Assembly (NCBI RefSeq): GCF_900182915.1
Contig: NZ_FXUG01000001.1
Location: 744,001-808,000, forward strand
Length of the DNA stretch: 64,000 nucleotides
Source of the DNA: Neorhodopirellula lusitana
GTDB taxonomy: Bacteria; Planctomycetota; Planctomycetia; Pirellulales; Pirellulaceae
Direction of reading: 5' to 3'
The translations under genes were made by a program, and so were the position numbers. Below the pieces are notes generated by a model, which was not told the origin of the DNA, did no database searches, and was given only the letters and a program-made list of their open reading frames with translations. Positions within the stretch are counted from its first letter, which is position 1. Each line of letters starts with the position of its first letter. This document shows, one piece after another, positions 27,171-34,854 of this stretch.

Positions 27171-27905
27171 TCACGAGTTGTTTGCTGAAGTGTCCGTTCG
27201 TGCAATTGCTTTTTCGATCCGCTTGGCCGCATCGTTAAGCATTGAAAGCATGGCGTTGTGCGCTTGGGTGGCTTGGCCAGCGATAATCGCTTTCAGTACT
27301 TTTTTGTGCAACGGAAGGGATGATAGGTTGTCCGACGGTAGGCAGTTGGTGACCCGCAGGCTGGATTCCAACGAGGCACTGATGGCGTGGGCGACCGGTG
27401 AAAAGAATGGGTTCCCTGTGGCGTGCAGGATTTCGACATGGAAGAGGATGTCGGCGGCCAGAAATTTCTCGACATCGTTGCCAGCGGCTTCTTCCATCTG
27501 GTCCCATGCATCCGAAATATGTTGCAGTTGCTCTTCGGATGCACGCTTAGCCGCCATCGCTGCCGCTTTGGGTTCGATGGTTTGCCGGAACTCCGTCAAT
27601 CGCAAAAGATTGCTTCCGCTGGAGTCGGATCCGGATTGCCACTGGATGACTTCCGGATCGAGATAGTTCCATTGGTTGGAAGGGCGAACCAGGGTGCCCC
27701 GTTTCGCGCGAGATTCAACAAGCCCTTTCGCTGCGAGCCCTTTGATCGCTTCGCGGACAACCGTCCGGCTGACTCCCAGTTGCTCGCAAAGCGTCCACTC
27801 TTGGGGGATAGCCTGGCCTGGCGGGATCTCGCCAGCCAGGATACGTCCACCAAGTTCATGGATGACTTGGCCACATAGGTTTCGTGGGGGAGCGTGCTTT
27901 TTCAT
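27171..27905 (-). CDS. FadR-subfamily GntR transcriptional regulator (copy 2)
   Basis: About 244 residues. Winged helix (NLCGQVIHELGGRILAGEI, LGVSRTVVREAIKGLAAKGL, RAKRGTLVRP) and FCD domain (FRQTIEPKAAAMAAKRA, ADILFHVEILHATGNPF, LHKKVLKAIIAGQATQ). Strongly similar to copy 1 throughout, so a duplication. It is divergent from the enolase-superfamily gene at 28016, with a palindrome at 27931-27951 in the 110-bp gap, a natural place for autoregulation and repression of the sugar-acid genes. Likely ligand: an intermediate of the anhydrogalactonate/2-keto-3-deoxygalactonate route (inference). ATG 27905 preferred; ATG 27911 is two codons earlier. Confidence 0.9.
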   Translation of the reverse strand: MKKHAPPRNLCGQVIHELGGRILAGEIPPGQAIPQEWTLCEQLGVSRTVVREAIKGLAAKGLVESRAKRGTLVRPSNQWNYLDPEVIQWQSGSDSSGSNLLRLTEFRQTIEPKAAAMAAKRASEEQLQHISDAWDQMEEAAGNDVEKFLAADILFHVEILHATGNPFFSPVAHAISASLESSLRVTNCLPSDNLSSLPLHKKVLKAIIAGQATQAHNAMLSMLNDAAKRIEKAIARTDTSANNS

Positions 27906-27930
27906 GTACATGACCTTGTTTTACCGATGT

Positions 27931-27951
27931 GTTGTATTACAATACCACAAC
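27931..27951. promoter_or_regulatory. Palindromic operator candidate between GntR copy 2 and enolase gene
   Basis: GTATTACAATAC (27934-27945) has perfect 5-bp arms; the shifted TTGTATTACAA (27932-27942) is a perfect odd palindrome like known FadR-family sites (T-G-T-N-N-A-C-A type). A possible plus-strand -10 TACAAT (27938-27943) lies inside it with TTGTTT 16 bp upstream. On the opposite strand the 15-mer GTGGTATTGTAATAC recurs exactly at 57434-57448. Confidence 0.6.
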
Positions 27952-28015
27952 AAGGTTGGCATGGGAATCGAGTTCCCTCGAGCGATCCGTCAAAGTACTC
28001 TTCGAGAATCCATCT

Positions 28016-29290
28016 ATGGAAAACCAGGAACTATCGGTGTCGCAGTTGCCAGTGTCCGTGGTCACGCCATCTCAGCATTCGCCGTTGCAGGAATCCGGCA
28101 ATGGCACTGTGTCTCGCCCGCCCGGTGCCGACGGCGTCAAGATCAAGTGCATCCGGACGCATCACCTTCGCGATCATCTTGATGTCCCTTTTGGGTTTTC
28201 GCAGTGGTATTACGACACGCGTAATACCCTTTGGGTGGAGATCGTTGCTGAAGACGGGACTACCGGTTGGGGTGAGTGCTACGGTCCTTCGGAAGTTTAC
28301 CAAGCTGCGATCACCAGTTTTTATGCGCCGCGATTGTTGGGTGAGAACGCGTTGCAGACGGACGTGATTTGGCATCGCATGTGGCGGGCCTCACTCGACT
28401 TTGCTCGCGGTGGCGTGATGATGGGCGCGATGTCGGGCATTGACATGGCACTTTGGGATCTTCGCGGGAAGATGCTCGGCCAGTCAGTGTCTGAACTAAT
28501 GGGCGGTCGGTACGTGGACGAGGTTCCTTGTTACGCGACAGGCATGTACTTCAAGGAAATGCCGGAGTCGGATCTGATCGCTTCGATTGTGGAGGAAGCC
28601 GCGGGCTATCAGGATCAAGGTTTTACCGCGTTGAAAATTAAAGTCGGCAAGAACCCGTCCTTTGATGTGCGACAGGTTGAGGCCATCCGTAAGGCGTTGC
28701 CCAACATGACCATGATGGCGGACTCCAATCATGCGTATGATCTTCCTGAGGCGATCCGCATGGGGCATGTGTTGAGCGAGCATGATTTTCGCTGGTTCGA
28801 AGAGCCGCTGTCGCCGGAATTTGAAAATCAGTTCCGTCAACTGCAAGACAAAGTGGACCTGCCGATTGCGACCGGCGAATGCGAGCAAACCCGTTACGGT
28901 TACCAGCGATTGTTGTCGACCGGTGGTGTCCAAATCGCGCAGCCTGACTTGGCGTATTGTGGTGGGCCTTCGGAAGCTTTGAAGATTCGCGGTCTGGCTT
29001 CATCGATGGGGATCAATGTCGTTCCGCATTGTTGGGGCACGATGTTGAATCTGGCTGCCGCCACCCACTTTCTCGCTTCGGGCTATCTAGAACCTGGTCG
29101 TAAAGAAGTCACGCCGTCGTTGCTGGAGTATGACCGCACGCCTAACGCTCTTCGAGATAAGCTTTTTGACGTTCCTGTGGCGGTCAGCAACGGTGTCGCG
29201 CAGGTGCCTACGGGCCCAGGGCTGGGTGTGACGGTTAACGTGGAAGCGATGAAAGAATATGTCGTTCAGCAGACCGAAGTGAATGCTTGA
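28016..29290 (+). CDS. Enolase-superfamily (mandelate racemase/muconate lactonizing type) sugar-acid enzyme; DauB-like 3,6-anhydro-D-galactonate cycloisomerase candidate
   Basis: About 424 residues with capping domain and barrel. Catalytic features: FTALKIKVGKN with the KxK lysine (about 207-209), metal ligands in MMADSNHAYD (Asp ~237), WFEEPLSPE (Glu ~263) and IATGECEQT (Glu ~288), and PHCWG (His ~337). The family abstracts a proton alpha to a carboxylate. Its neighbours are an aldehyde dehydrogenase, a 2-keto-3-deoxy-phospho-sugar aldolase and a sugar kinase, the same set as the dauABCD genes for 3,6-anhydro-D-galactose in Zobellia, where the enolase member is the cycloisomerase. A plain D-galactonate or other sugar-acid dehydratase is the alternative. 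The frame is open from 27929 but ATG 28016 is the sensible start; the N-terminal ~45 residues are poorly conserved. Confidence 0.85.
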   Translation: MENQELSVSQLPVSVVTPSQHSPLQESGNGTVSRPPGADGVKIKCIRTHHLRDHLDVPFGFSQWYYDTRNTLWVEIVAEDGTTGWGECYGPSEVYQAAITSFYAPRLLGENALQTDVIWHRMWRASLDFARGGVMMGAMSGIDMALWDLRGKMLGQSVSELMGGRYVDEVPCYATGMYFKEMPESDLIASIVEEAAGYQDQGFTALKIKVGKNPSFDVRQVEAIRKALPNMTMMADSNHAYDLPEAIRMGHVLSEHDFRWFEEPLSPEFENQFRQLQDKVDLPIATGECEQTRYGYQRLLSTGGVQIAQPDLAYCGGPSEALKIRGLASSMGINVVPHCWGTMLNLAAATHFLASGYLEPGRKEVTPSLLEYDRTPNALRDKLFDVPVAVSNGVAQVPTGPGLGVTVNVEAMKEYVVQQTEVNA

Positions 29291-29575
29291 TTGATGCGTT
29301 TGTCGCGAACTTTAATGTGGCTAGCGTGACACGATGCCTCCTGTTTGCAGTGAGTTTTGGGGCCTGGGAGCGGTAGATGTGTTGCTGCTGCCGTCGAGCC
29401 ACGGTCTGTTGTTTGCATACGCTTTCGCACGAGGATTTTGAAGCACGCCTTCGATGTGAGTCGTGGCTGCGTCCTGGATTATCGCCTTTGAGAATGTTGG
29501 CTGACTCGCTACACGTTTGGCCTGCCTCGTTACTCGTCACCTTCCCTCACCTCTCCACCTCTTTCTGAGACACTG

Positions 29576-31009
29576 ATGACCCATCGAACTTTTTCTATGT
29601 TGATCAACGGCAAGTTGGTTCAGTCAGCGAAAACGTTTCCAGTGACCAATCCGGCAACCGGCGAAGTGATTGCCGATGTCTCGGAGATTGATCCCGCGTC
29701 GGTTGAGTTGGCGCTCACCGCTGCAAGGGATGCGTTCAAGACTTGGTCGCGAATGCCGTTGTCGCAGCGTAAGCCGATCATTCTGCGGTACGCGGACTTG
29801 CTGGAGGAAAATCGCGATGAGATCATTGACTTGTTGATCGCCGAGACGGGCAAGCCGCTTGATAATGCTGAATATGATTTCGGCATGTTGACGACTTGCC
29901 TGCGTTACTTCTGCGAAGCAGCCGCACGGATTGACCAGCAGGTGATTCCGGATCCCGACGGGAAATTTCTAAACTACACGTTGCGGCAACCACTTGGTGT
30001 CGTGGTCGGCTATTTGGCCTGGAACTTCCCGTTGCTGAATTTGGGTTACAAGCTGGGGCCCGTTCTTGCATCGGGCTGCACCGCGATCATCAAGCCTTCC
30101 CAGTTGACTCCGTTGGCGACCTTGCGTTGTGCGGAACTTCTGTCGGAAGCCGGAGTGCCCGATGGGGTAGTCAATGTGTTCAGCGGCACTGACTATGACG
30201 TCACGGAGCCATTTTTGACCAGTGAGATTCCGGCAATGTTCACGATGATTGGCTCGACACGCGCCGGAGTCGCGGCGATGAAGTCGGCCTGCACCAACGT
30301 GAAGCATTTTTCAGTAGAGTTGGGTGGGAACGCACCTGTCTTGGTGTACGACGATGCTGATATCGAGGCGGCCGCAACGAGTGTCGTGGACCTTAAATTT
30401 GCCAACTCGGGGCAGGTTTGTGTTTCACCAAATCGCTGCTTCGTGCACGAATCCGTCTACGAACGATTTCTCGAAGTAGCGGCTAAACATGCTGCGGGAA
30501 TCACGCTGGGTGCTGGCCGTGGTGAAGGCCGACGTATGGGGCCCGTGCTGACATCGAAGGCGAGAGACCGGATGCTGGGTTTGATCGAGTCAGCCGTCGG
30601 CAGCGGGGCGTCAATCGTCTGCGGTGGCAAAATTCCGGAATCCCAGGCCAAGGGGTATTTCCTGGAACCAACGATTCTTCGTGACGTGGATCGCAGCATG
30701 GAATTGTCGTGCGATGAGATCTTCGGTCCGATCTTGCCTGTCATCAAGTTCAGTGATCGCGATGATGAGATTGCCTTGGCAAATGACACTGAATACGGAT
30801 TAGCTGCTTATGTTTTCACGACCAACCTCAGTCGTGGTCTCCATGCGGCGTCGGAAATTGAAGCGGGGAGCGTGTGCGTCAACGGTGTGCACTACGGCGT
30901 TCATTTGCCGCACGGTGGCCTGAAGCAAAGCGGCGTGGGAAAGGACTGCTCCAAATACAGTTTGCAGGAATACCTGACGCTCAAGCGAGTTTCCGTTTCC
31001 ACTGAGTGA
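29576..31009 (+). CDS. NAD(P)-dependent aldehyde dehydrogenase; DauA-like 3,6-anhydro-D-galactose dehydrogenase candidate
   Basis: 477 residues, normal length for the family. GVVVGYLAWNFPLLNLGYKLGP (shown as YLAWNFPLLN) forms the nucleotide-binding start, VELGGNAP carries the general-base Glu (about 249) and NSGQVCVSPNR the nucleophilic Cys (about 283); EIFGPILPVIKF and GLKQSGVGKDCSK close the domain. No signal peptide. It lies 285 bp after the enolase-superfamily gene and 100 bp before the aldolase. In the proposed route it oxidises 3,6-anhydro-D-galactose to the acid before cycloisomerisation. Lactaldehyde or another sugar aldehyde is a possible alternative substrate; only family level is certain. 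Confidence 0.88.
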   Translation: MTHRTFSMLINGKLVQSAKTFPVTNPATGEVIADVSEIDPASVELALTAARDAFKTWSRMPLSQRKPIILRYADLLEENRDEIIDLLIAETGKPLDNAEYDFGMLTTCLRYFCEAAARIDQQVIPDPDGKFLNYTLRQPLGVVVGYLAWNFPLLNLGYKLGPVLASGCTAIIKPSQLTPLATLRCAELLSEAGVPDGVVNVFSGTDYDVTEPFLTSEIPAMFTMIGSTRAGVAAMKSACTNVKHFSVELGGNAPVLVYDDADIEAAATSVVDLKFANSGQVCVSPNRCFVHESVYERFLEVAAKHAAGITLGAGRGEGRRMGPVLTSKARDRMLGLIESAVGSGASIVCGGKIPESQAKGYFLEPTILRDVDRSMELSCDEIFGPILPVIKFSDRDDEIALANDTEYGLAAYVFTTNLSRGLHAASEIEAGSVCVNGVHYGVHLPHGGLKQSGVGKDCSKYSLQEYLTLKRVSVSTE

Positions 31010-31112
31010 CGATCCAAGTGGCCGTCGCTTCGGGACGCTTCAATCCGGTCGAGCGCGTCCGCAAGCCAAGGCCTCGGTTTCCTCCCCTGCGTTCACCCCT
31101 TTAGGAAGTTTG

Positions 31113-31763
31113 ATGTCGTTCCCAAGTCAAATCATTGGCCGCCTGCGAAAGTCCGGTGTTGTTGCTGGTTTTTCAGTCGAAAAAGTTGAGCATGCCGTGC
31201 CACTGGCTAAAGCATTGCTGGCCGGCGGTATCGATGTGATTGAGTTAACACTTCGAACGCCTGCGGGGATGGACGCGGTCAAAGCGATCCGTGCCGGTGT
31301 CCCGGAGATGCTTGTGGGTGTTGGCACTATTCTGGATCCAGAAACCGCTCGAGAGGTGAAGGCGGCTGGGGCCGATTTCGGTGTTTCGCCGGGAATGAAC
31401 CCGAAAGTCATTCGTGCGGCCCAGGAAGCTGGGTTGCCTTTCGCGCCCGGTATTGCAACTCCATCGGATCTCGAAGCGGCGATCGAGTTGGGCTGCCGGT
31501 TCGTCAAGTTTTTTCCGGCCGAAGCGTGTGGCGGAATCAAGTATTTGCGTAGCATGGCTGCTCCCTATCAGCACCTCGGTATCGAGTATTTCCCGCTGGG
31601 CGGTGTCAACGCTGAGAACATGATGGCGTATCTTGCTGAGGCCAATGTACCAGCGGTGGGTGGCTCGTGGATCGTCGATCAAAGTCTTGTCAACGAAGAG
31701 AACTGGGCCGGTATCACATGCCGTGCCGCTGAAGTCATTACCCAATTGAAAGAGAATGATTGA
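31113..31763 (+). CDS. 2-dehydro-3-deoxy-phosphogluconate/galactonate aldolase (KDPG aldolase family); DauD-like
   Basis: 216 residues, the typical size. VIELTLRTPAGMDAV has the catalytic Glu, VGVGTILDPETARE and ADFGVSPGMNPKVI follow, and RFVKFFPAEACGGIKYLR carries the Schiff-base Lys in K-F-F-P-A-E; PLGGVNAENM binds phosphate. It splits a 2-keto-3-deoxy-6-phospho sugar acid to pyruvate and glyceraldehyde-3-phosphate in the cytoplasm. It precedes the sugar kinase by 2 bp, so the two steps are co-translated. Gluconate versus galactonate stereochemistry cannot be read from sequence; the locus argues for galactonate. ATG 31113 follows GGAAG; the TTG immediately before it is in frame. Confidence 0.93.
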   Translation: MSFPSQIIGRLRKSGVVAGFSVEKVEHAVPLAKALLAGGIDVIELTLRTPAGMDAVKAIRAGVPEMLVGVGTILDPETAREVKAAGADFGVSPGMNPKVIRAAQEAGLPFAPGIATPSDLEAAIELGCRFVKFFPAEACGGIKYLRSMAAPYQHLGIEYFPLGGVNAENMMAYLAEANVPAVGGSWIVDQSLVNEENWAGITCRAAEVITQLKEND

Positions 31764-31765
31764 CC

Positions 31766-32857
31766 ATGAGTGGAATCGTCGTCACGTTCGGAGAGATCAT
31801 GGGCCGGATTGCGGCTCCTGAAAATCTTCGTCTTCGTCAAGCTCGGCAGTTTGATATGACGTACGCGGGTGCGGAGGCGAGCGTTGCCGCGTCGATCTGC
31901 AACTTTGGTGGTCGTGCACGCTACGTTACCGCTCTTCCCAAGCACGCGCTTGCCGAAGCGACAATGGACTCCATTCGTTCGGTCGGCATTGACACCCAGT
32001 TCGTATTGCGGACTGATCAGGGAAGGTTGGGATTGTACTTTTTGGAAACGGGAGCAAACCAGCGTCCTAGTAACGTGATTTACGATCGCGAGGATTCCGC
32101 GATCGCAATCACGACGGCGGACCAGTATGACTGGGATGGAATCCTGGCAGGGGCACAGTGGTTGCATCTCAGCGGGATCACTCCCGCCCTATCCAGTAAC
32201 GCTGCCGAGGCAACGCGTGTCGCGGCGCTGAAGGCGAAAGAAGCGGGGGCGACCGTTTCCATTGATCTCAACTTCCGGGGTAAGTTGTGGAAGTGGGATC
32301 CCTCGAAGTCGGCGCGCGAGTTAGCTCAGACGACCATGAAAGGCATCCTGCCGTTCGTCGACGTTGTGATTGCCAATGAAGAAGATTGTCACGATGTGCT
32401 GGGCATTCAGGCTGGCGATACTGACGTTCATTCCGGGGCACTGGATACGTCGCGTTATCCAGATGTGGCCCGCCAAGTTGTGAAGCAGTTTCCTAACGTG
32501 AGTCAGGTGGCGATCACTTTGCGTGAAAGTCTGTCGGCAACGCACAACAATTGGGGTGCGATGCTCTATGACGCTCCTTCGGATAAGGCCGCATTCGCGC
32601 CGCTGGATGCCGATGGAAAGTACCAGTCTTACGAGATCAAGAATATCGTCGACCGAGTCGGTGGCGGTGATTCGTTTGCCGGTGGGCTGATCTTTGCGAT
32701 GATGACCCCTGAATTGAGCGAGCCTACCACAGCAGTGAAGTACGCCGTCGCCGCTTCGTGTTTGAAGCACTCGATCAAAGGCGACTTCAACTACTCCACC
32801 CGTGCGGAAGTCGAAGCCTTAATGGGTGGCTCAGCATCCGGGCGGGTCGTTCGCTAG
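31766..32857 (+). CDS. PfkB-family 2-keto-3-deoxy sugar-acid kinase; DauC-like
   Basis: About 363 residues, ribokinase/PfkB fold: IVVTFGEIMGRIA at the N-terminus, GAEASVAASICNFGG for sugar binding, SIDLNFRGKLWKWD, and the C-terminal anion-hole/base motif RVGGGDSFAGGLIFAM with Asp as base (GGGDS rather than the usual GAGDS). KDG kinases share the E-x-M-x-R and N-F-R-x-x-L-W motifs seen here. It phosphorylates 2-keto-3-deoxygluconate/galactonate for the aldolase encoded just upstream (stop 31763, start 31766). It ends the catabolic cassette that begins at 28016. Confidence 0.9.
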   Translation: MSGIVVTFGEIMGRIAAPENLRLRQARQFDMTYAGAEASVAASICNFGGRARYVTALPKHALAEATMDSIRSVGIDTQFVLRTDQGRLGLYFLETGANQRPSNVIYDREDSAIAITTADQYDWDGILAGAQWLHLSGITPALSSNAAEATRVAALKAKEAGATVSIDLNFRGKLWKWDPSKSARELAQTTMKGILPFVDVVIANEEDCHDVLGIQAGDTDVHSGALDTSRYPDVARQVVKQFPNVSQVAITLRESLSATHNNWGAMLYDAPSDKAAFAPLDADGKYQSYEIKNIVDRVGGGDSFAGGLIFAMMTPELSEPTTAVKYAVAASCLKHSIKGDFNYSTRAEVEALMGGSASGRVVR

Positions 32858-32893
32858 CGAATGTGCGGTTCGTTGTCTGGCAGTTGCAGGGCT

Positions 32894-32945
32894 CAGTGAA
32901 ACGGCCCAATGAAACGGCTCAATGGAACGGCTCAATGGAACGGCT
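32894..32945 (+). repeat. 13-bp tandem repeat, four units
   Basis: Consensus CAATGGAACGGCT; units at 32894, 32907, 32920 and 32933, the last two identical. Located just after the kinase stop. Confidence 0.8.
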
Positions 32946-33190
32946 CTGTTGATTCGAGGTGCGCCGTCAGCCCAGTCGGCTGCATTGCCGCGGTTGGCGG
33001 CAAGATGGCCCTATCGGTTGCACGCTTGTTGCACTTGCCGACAAAGCCGCAGTAGGTGGCTCGGTGTTTTGTGAAGCTGACGCACCTGGAAGCGTCAACC
33101 GTTTCTGCTTGGTGCCATCTGGTGCGTCCGGACACAAACGGAAGGTCAGGATGTCCCCTGAGAAAATACATTACGATGGATAGTTGCCCG

Positions 33191-33220
33191 TTGACATGCG
33201 ATAGTCGTATTGTATTATAA
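33191..33220 (+). promoter_or_regulatory. Sigma70-type promoter with operator-like motif, before the first sulfatase
   Basis: TTGACA (33191-33196), 16-bp spacer, TATTAT (33213-33218). GTATTGTATTATA (33207-33219) covers the -10 and shares TATTGTATTA with the reverse strand of the 25551 site. Same spacing and overlap as the promoter of DUF1559 copy 2. Confidence 0.6.
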
Positions 33221-33277
33221 AAGCAGGCAGGGGGGAGTCCGTCCTGCAAGTTGCCAACGTAAACTCAGGTAATATCC

Positions 33278-34738
33278 TTGCGATTTCATCGTTTGTCTTT
33301 CAATGCAAGTGGCTTACAGGCAGTGGTTGGGGGTTGGTTGCCCGTCGCTGTCATCGCTTTTTTTTCGCTATTCTTGGTTAGCACTTCGCGGTGTCTCGCT
33401 GCTGAGAAGCCGAACATCGTGTTGCTGTTCGCGGACGATGCAGGCTATGGCGATTTTGGCTTCCACAATAGCCGTCATTTCCGAACGCCTCACCTGGACG
33501 CCCTCGCTAAATCGGGGGTTCGTCTGACGCAGTTCTACGTGACTGGGGCAACCTGTGGCCCATCTCGCGCAGGGATGTTGTCGGGCCGGTACCAGCAGCG
33601 TTTTGGTTATGAAGAAATCAATGTGCCTGGCATCATGAGCGAGCACAGTAAGCTGCTTGGTGACGAAATGGGGCTACGTACCGAGTTGCCCACCATGGGC
33701 AATTATTTACAGCAGCAAGGGTATCGTACCGCTGTGTTCGGCAAGTGGCACATGGGTGTCGCTGATCGCTATCACCCGCTTAAGCGTGGCTTCGATGAGT
33801 TCTATGGATTTCGCGGTGGAGCCAGGAGTTTCTATGCCTACGACAACAGAGATTCAACGGCTCGTGAAAATTGGATCGAACGTGGCTTCGAAGGTTATCA
33901 AGAACATCAAGGGTATCTAACCAACGCGATCGCGGACGAAGCATGCGACTTCATCCAACGCAGCAAAGAGGCCCCGTTTTTTGCCTATGTGTCTTTCAAT
34001 GCTGTCCACACGCCAATGCAGGCTGACCCACAAGACAAGGCAGCCTTTCCGGACCTGCAAGGCGAACGACGAACGGCCGCGCAGATGATGCTTTCGATGG
34101 ACCGAGCTTGCGGTCAAATCATCGACAAGCTCAACGAGCTCAAGCTAGCCGATAAAACGATCGTGGTCTTCACCAACGACAATGGCGGTCCGATGGATAA
34201 AAATGGCTCCAGTAATTACCCATTTGCTGGGGTGAAAGGAACTCAACTCGAAGGCGGGCTTCGTGTCCCTGGGGTGGTGGCTTGGCCGGGAAAGTTGACC
34301 CCAGGAACGATCTATCAACAACCTTTAAGCACGCTTGACTTGATCCCTACTTTCGTAGCCGCTGCTGGTGGTGATCCAGCGACGATCGAGAACCTCGACG
34401 GCGTCAATATGTTGCCGTATTTGCAAGGTGATAGCGAAGTTCGGCCTCATCCCACACTGCACTGGAAGATGGAAACTCGCAGCGCAATTCGGGAAGGGGA
34501 TTGGAAACTGATTCGCTATCCAGACCGGCCTGCCGAATTGTTCGACCTGTCGAAAGACCCGAGCGAGCAAAATGATTTGGCTGCCGCTAATCCAGAAGTC
34601 GTGAAGGAACTGTTTCGGAAGCAATTCGCCTGGGAACTCGAGTTGCAACGCCCTCTGTTCATGCTGCGAAGAGCAGAAGAAGGCTGGTCGGCTCGCCGGG
34701 CTGATCAATTCCGCCAACCACCTGCGGAAGACTATTGA
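33278..34738 (+). CDS. Secreted type I (formylglycine) sulfatase 1
   Basis: 486 residues. Signal peptide (about 20-42, WLPVAVIAFFSLFLVSTSRCLAA), then NIVLLFADDAGYGDFGF with the metal-binding Asp pair, the modification motif ATCGPSRAGMLSGR with Cys93 to be converted to formylglycine, FGKWHMG, and VVFTNDNGGP. Arylsulfatase-A-like; it looks closest to the S1_19-type group, which includes carrageenan 4-sulfatases, but the subfamily is a judgement by eye. First gene after the regulated promoter at 33191 and followed by two GH16 genes, so it probably removes sulfate from the same galactan. The start codon is TTG 33278; no better one precedes the signal peptide. The maturase (FGE) is not in this window. 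Confidence 0.93.
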   Translation: MRFHRLSFNASGLQAVVGGWLPVAVIAFFSLFLVSTSRCLAAEKPNIVLLFADDAGYGDFGFHNSRHFRTPHLDALAKSGVRLTQFYVTGATCGPSRAGMLSGRYQQRFGYEEINVPGIMSEHSKLLGDEMGLRTELPTMGNYLQQQGYRTAVFGKWHMGVADRYHPLKRGFDEFYGFRGGARSFYAYDNRDSTARENWIERGFEGYQEHQGYLTNAIADEACDFIQRSKEAPFFAYVSFNAVHTPMQADPQDKAAFPDLQGERRTAAQMMLSMDRACGQIIDKLNELKLADKTIVVFTNDNGGPMDKNGSSNYPFAGVKGTQLEGGLRVPGVVAWPGKLTPGTIYQQPLSTLDLIPTFVAAAGGDPATIENLDGVNMLPYLQGDSEVRPHPTLHWKMETRSAIREGDWKLIRYPDRPAELFDLSKDPSEQNDLAAANPEVVKELFRKQFAWELELQRPLFMLRRAEEGWSARRADQFRQPPAEDY

Positions 34739-34854
34739 GTCTGGTTCATTTTCCTCGCCCGACTTCCCGAGTTGGCCACCAAGACAAGTCTTTGTTGAAT
34801 ACGAGAGTCAGCCGACTCGCGTTTTTTCAAGCGGTGAAAACTCAAACGGATGCC

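Larger units (their letters stand above)
32858..33277. other. 420-bp intergenic region with minisatellite and promoter
   Basis: No gene recognised. It holds four 13-bp tandem units (32894-32945) and a promoter with an operator-like motif (33191-33220). The leader from about 33225 begins with a G-rich stem (GGCAGGGGGGAGTCCGTCC) resembling the one in the leader of DUF1559 copy 2. Confidence 0.6.

Noticed and set aside
26881-27666. 261-codon plus-strand frame opposite GntR copy 2
   Set aside because: Shadow of the regulator gene; Cys/Ser-rich translation with no domain.
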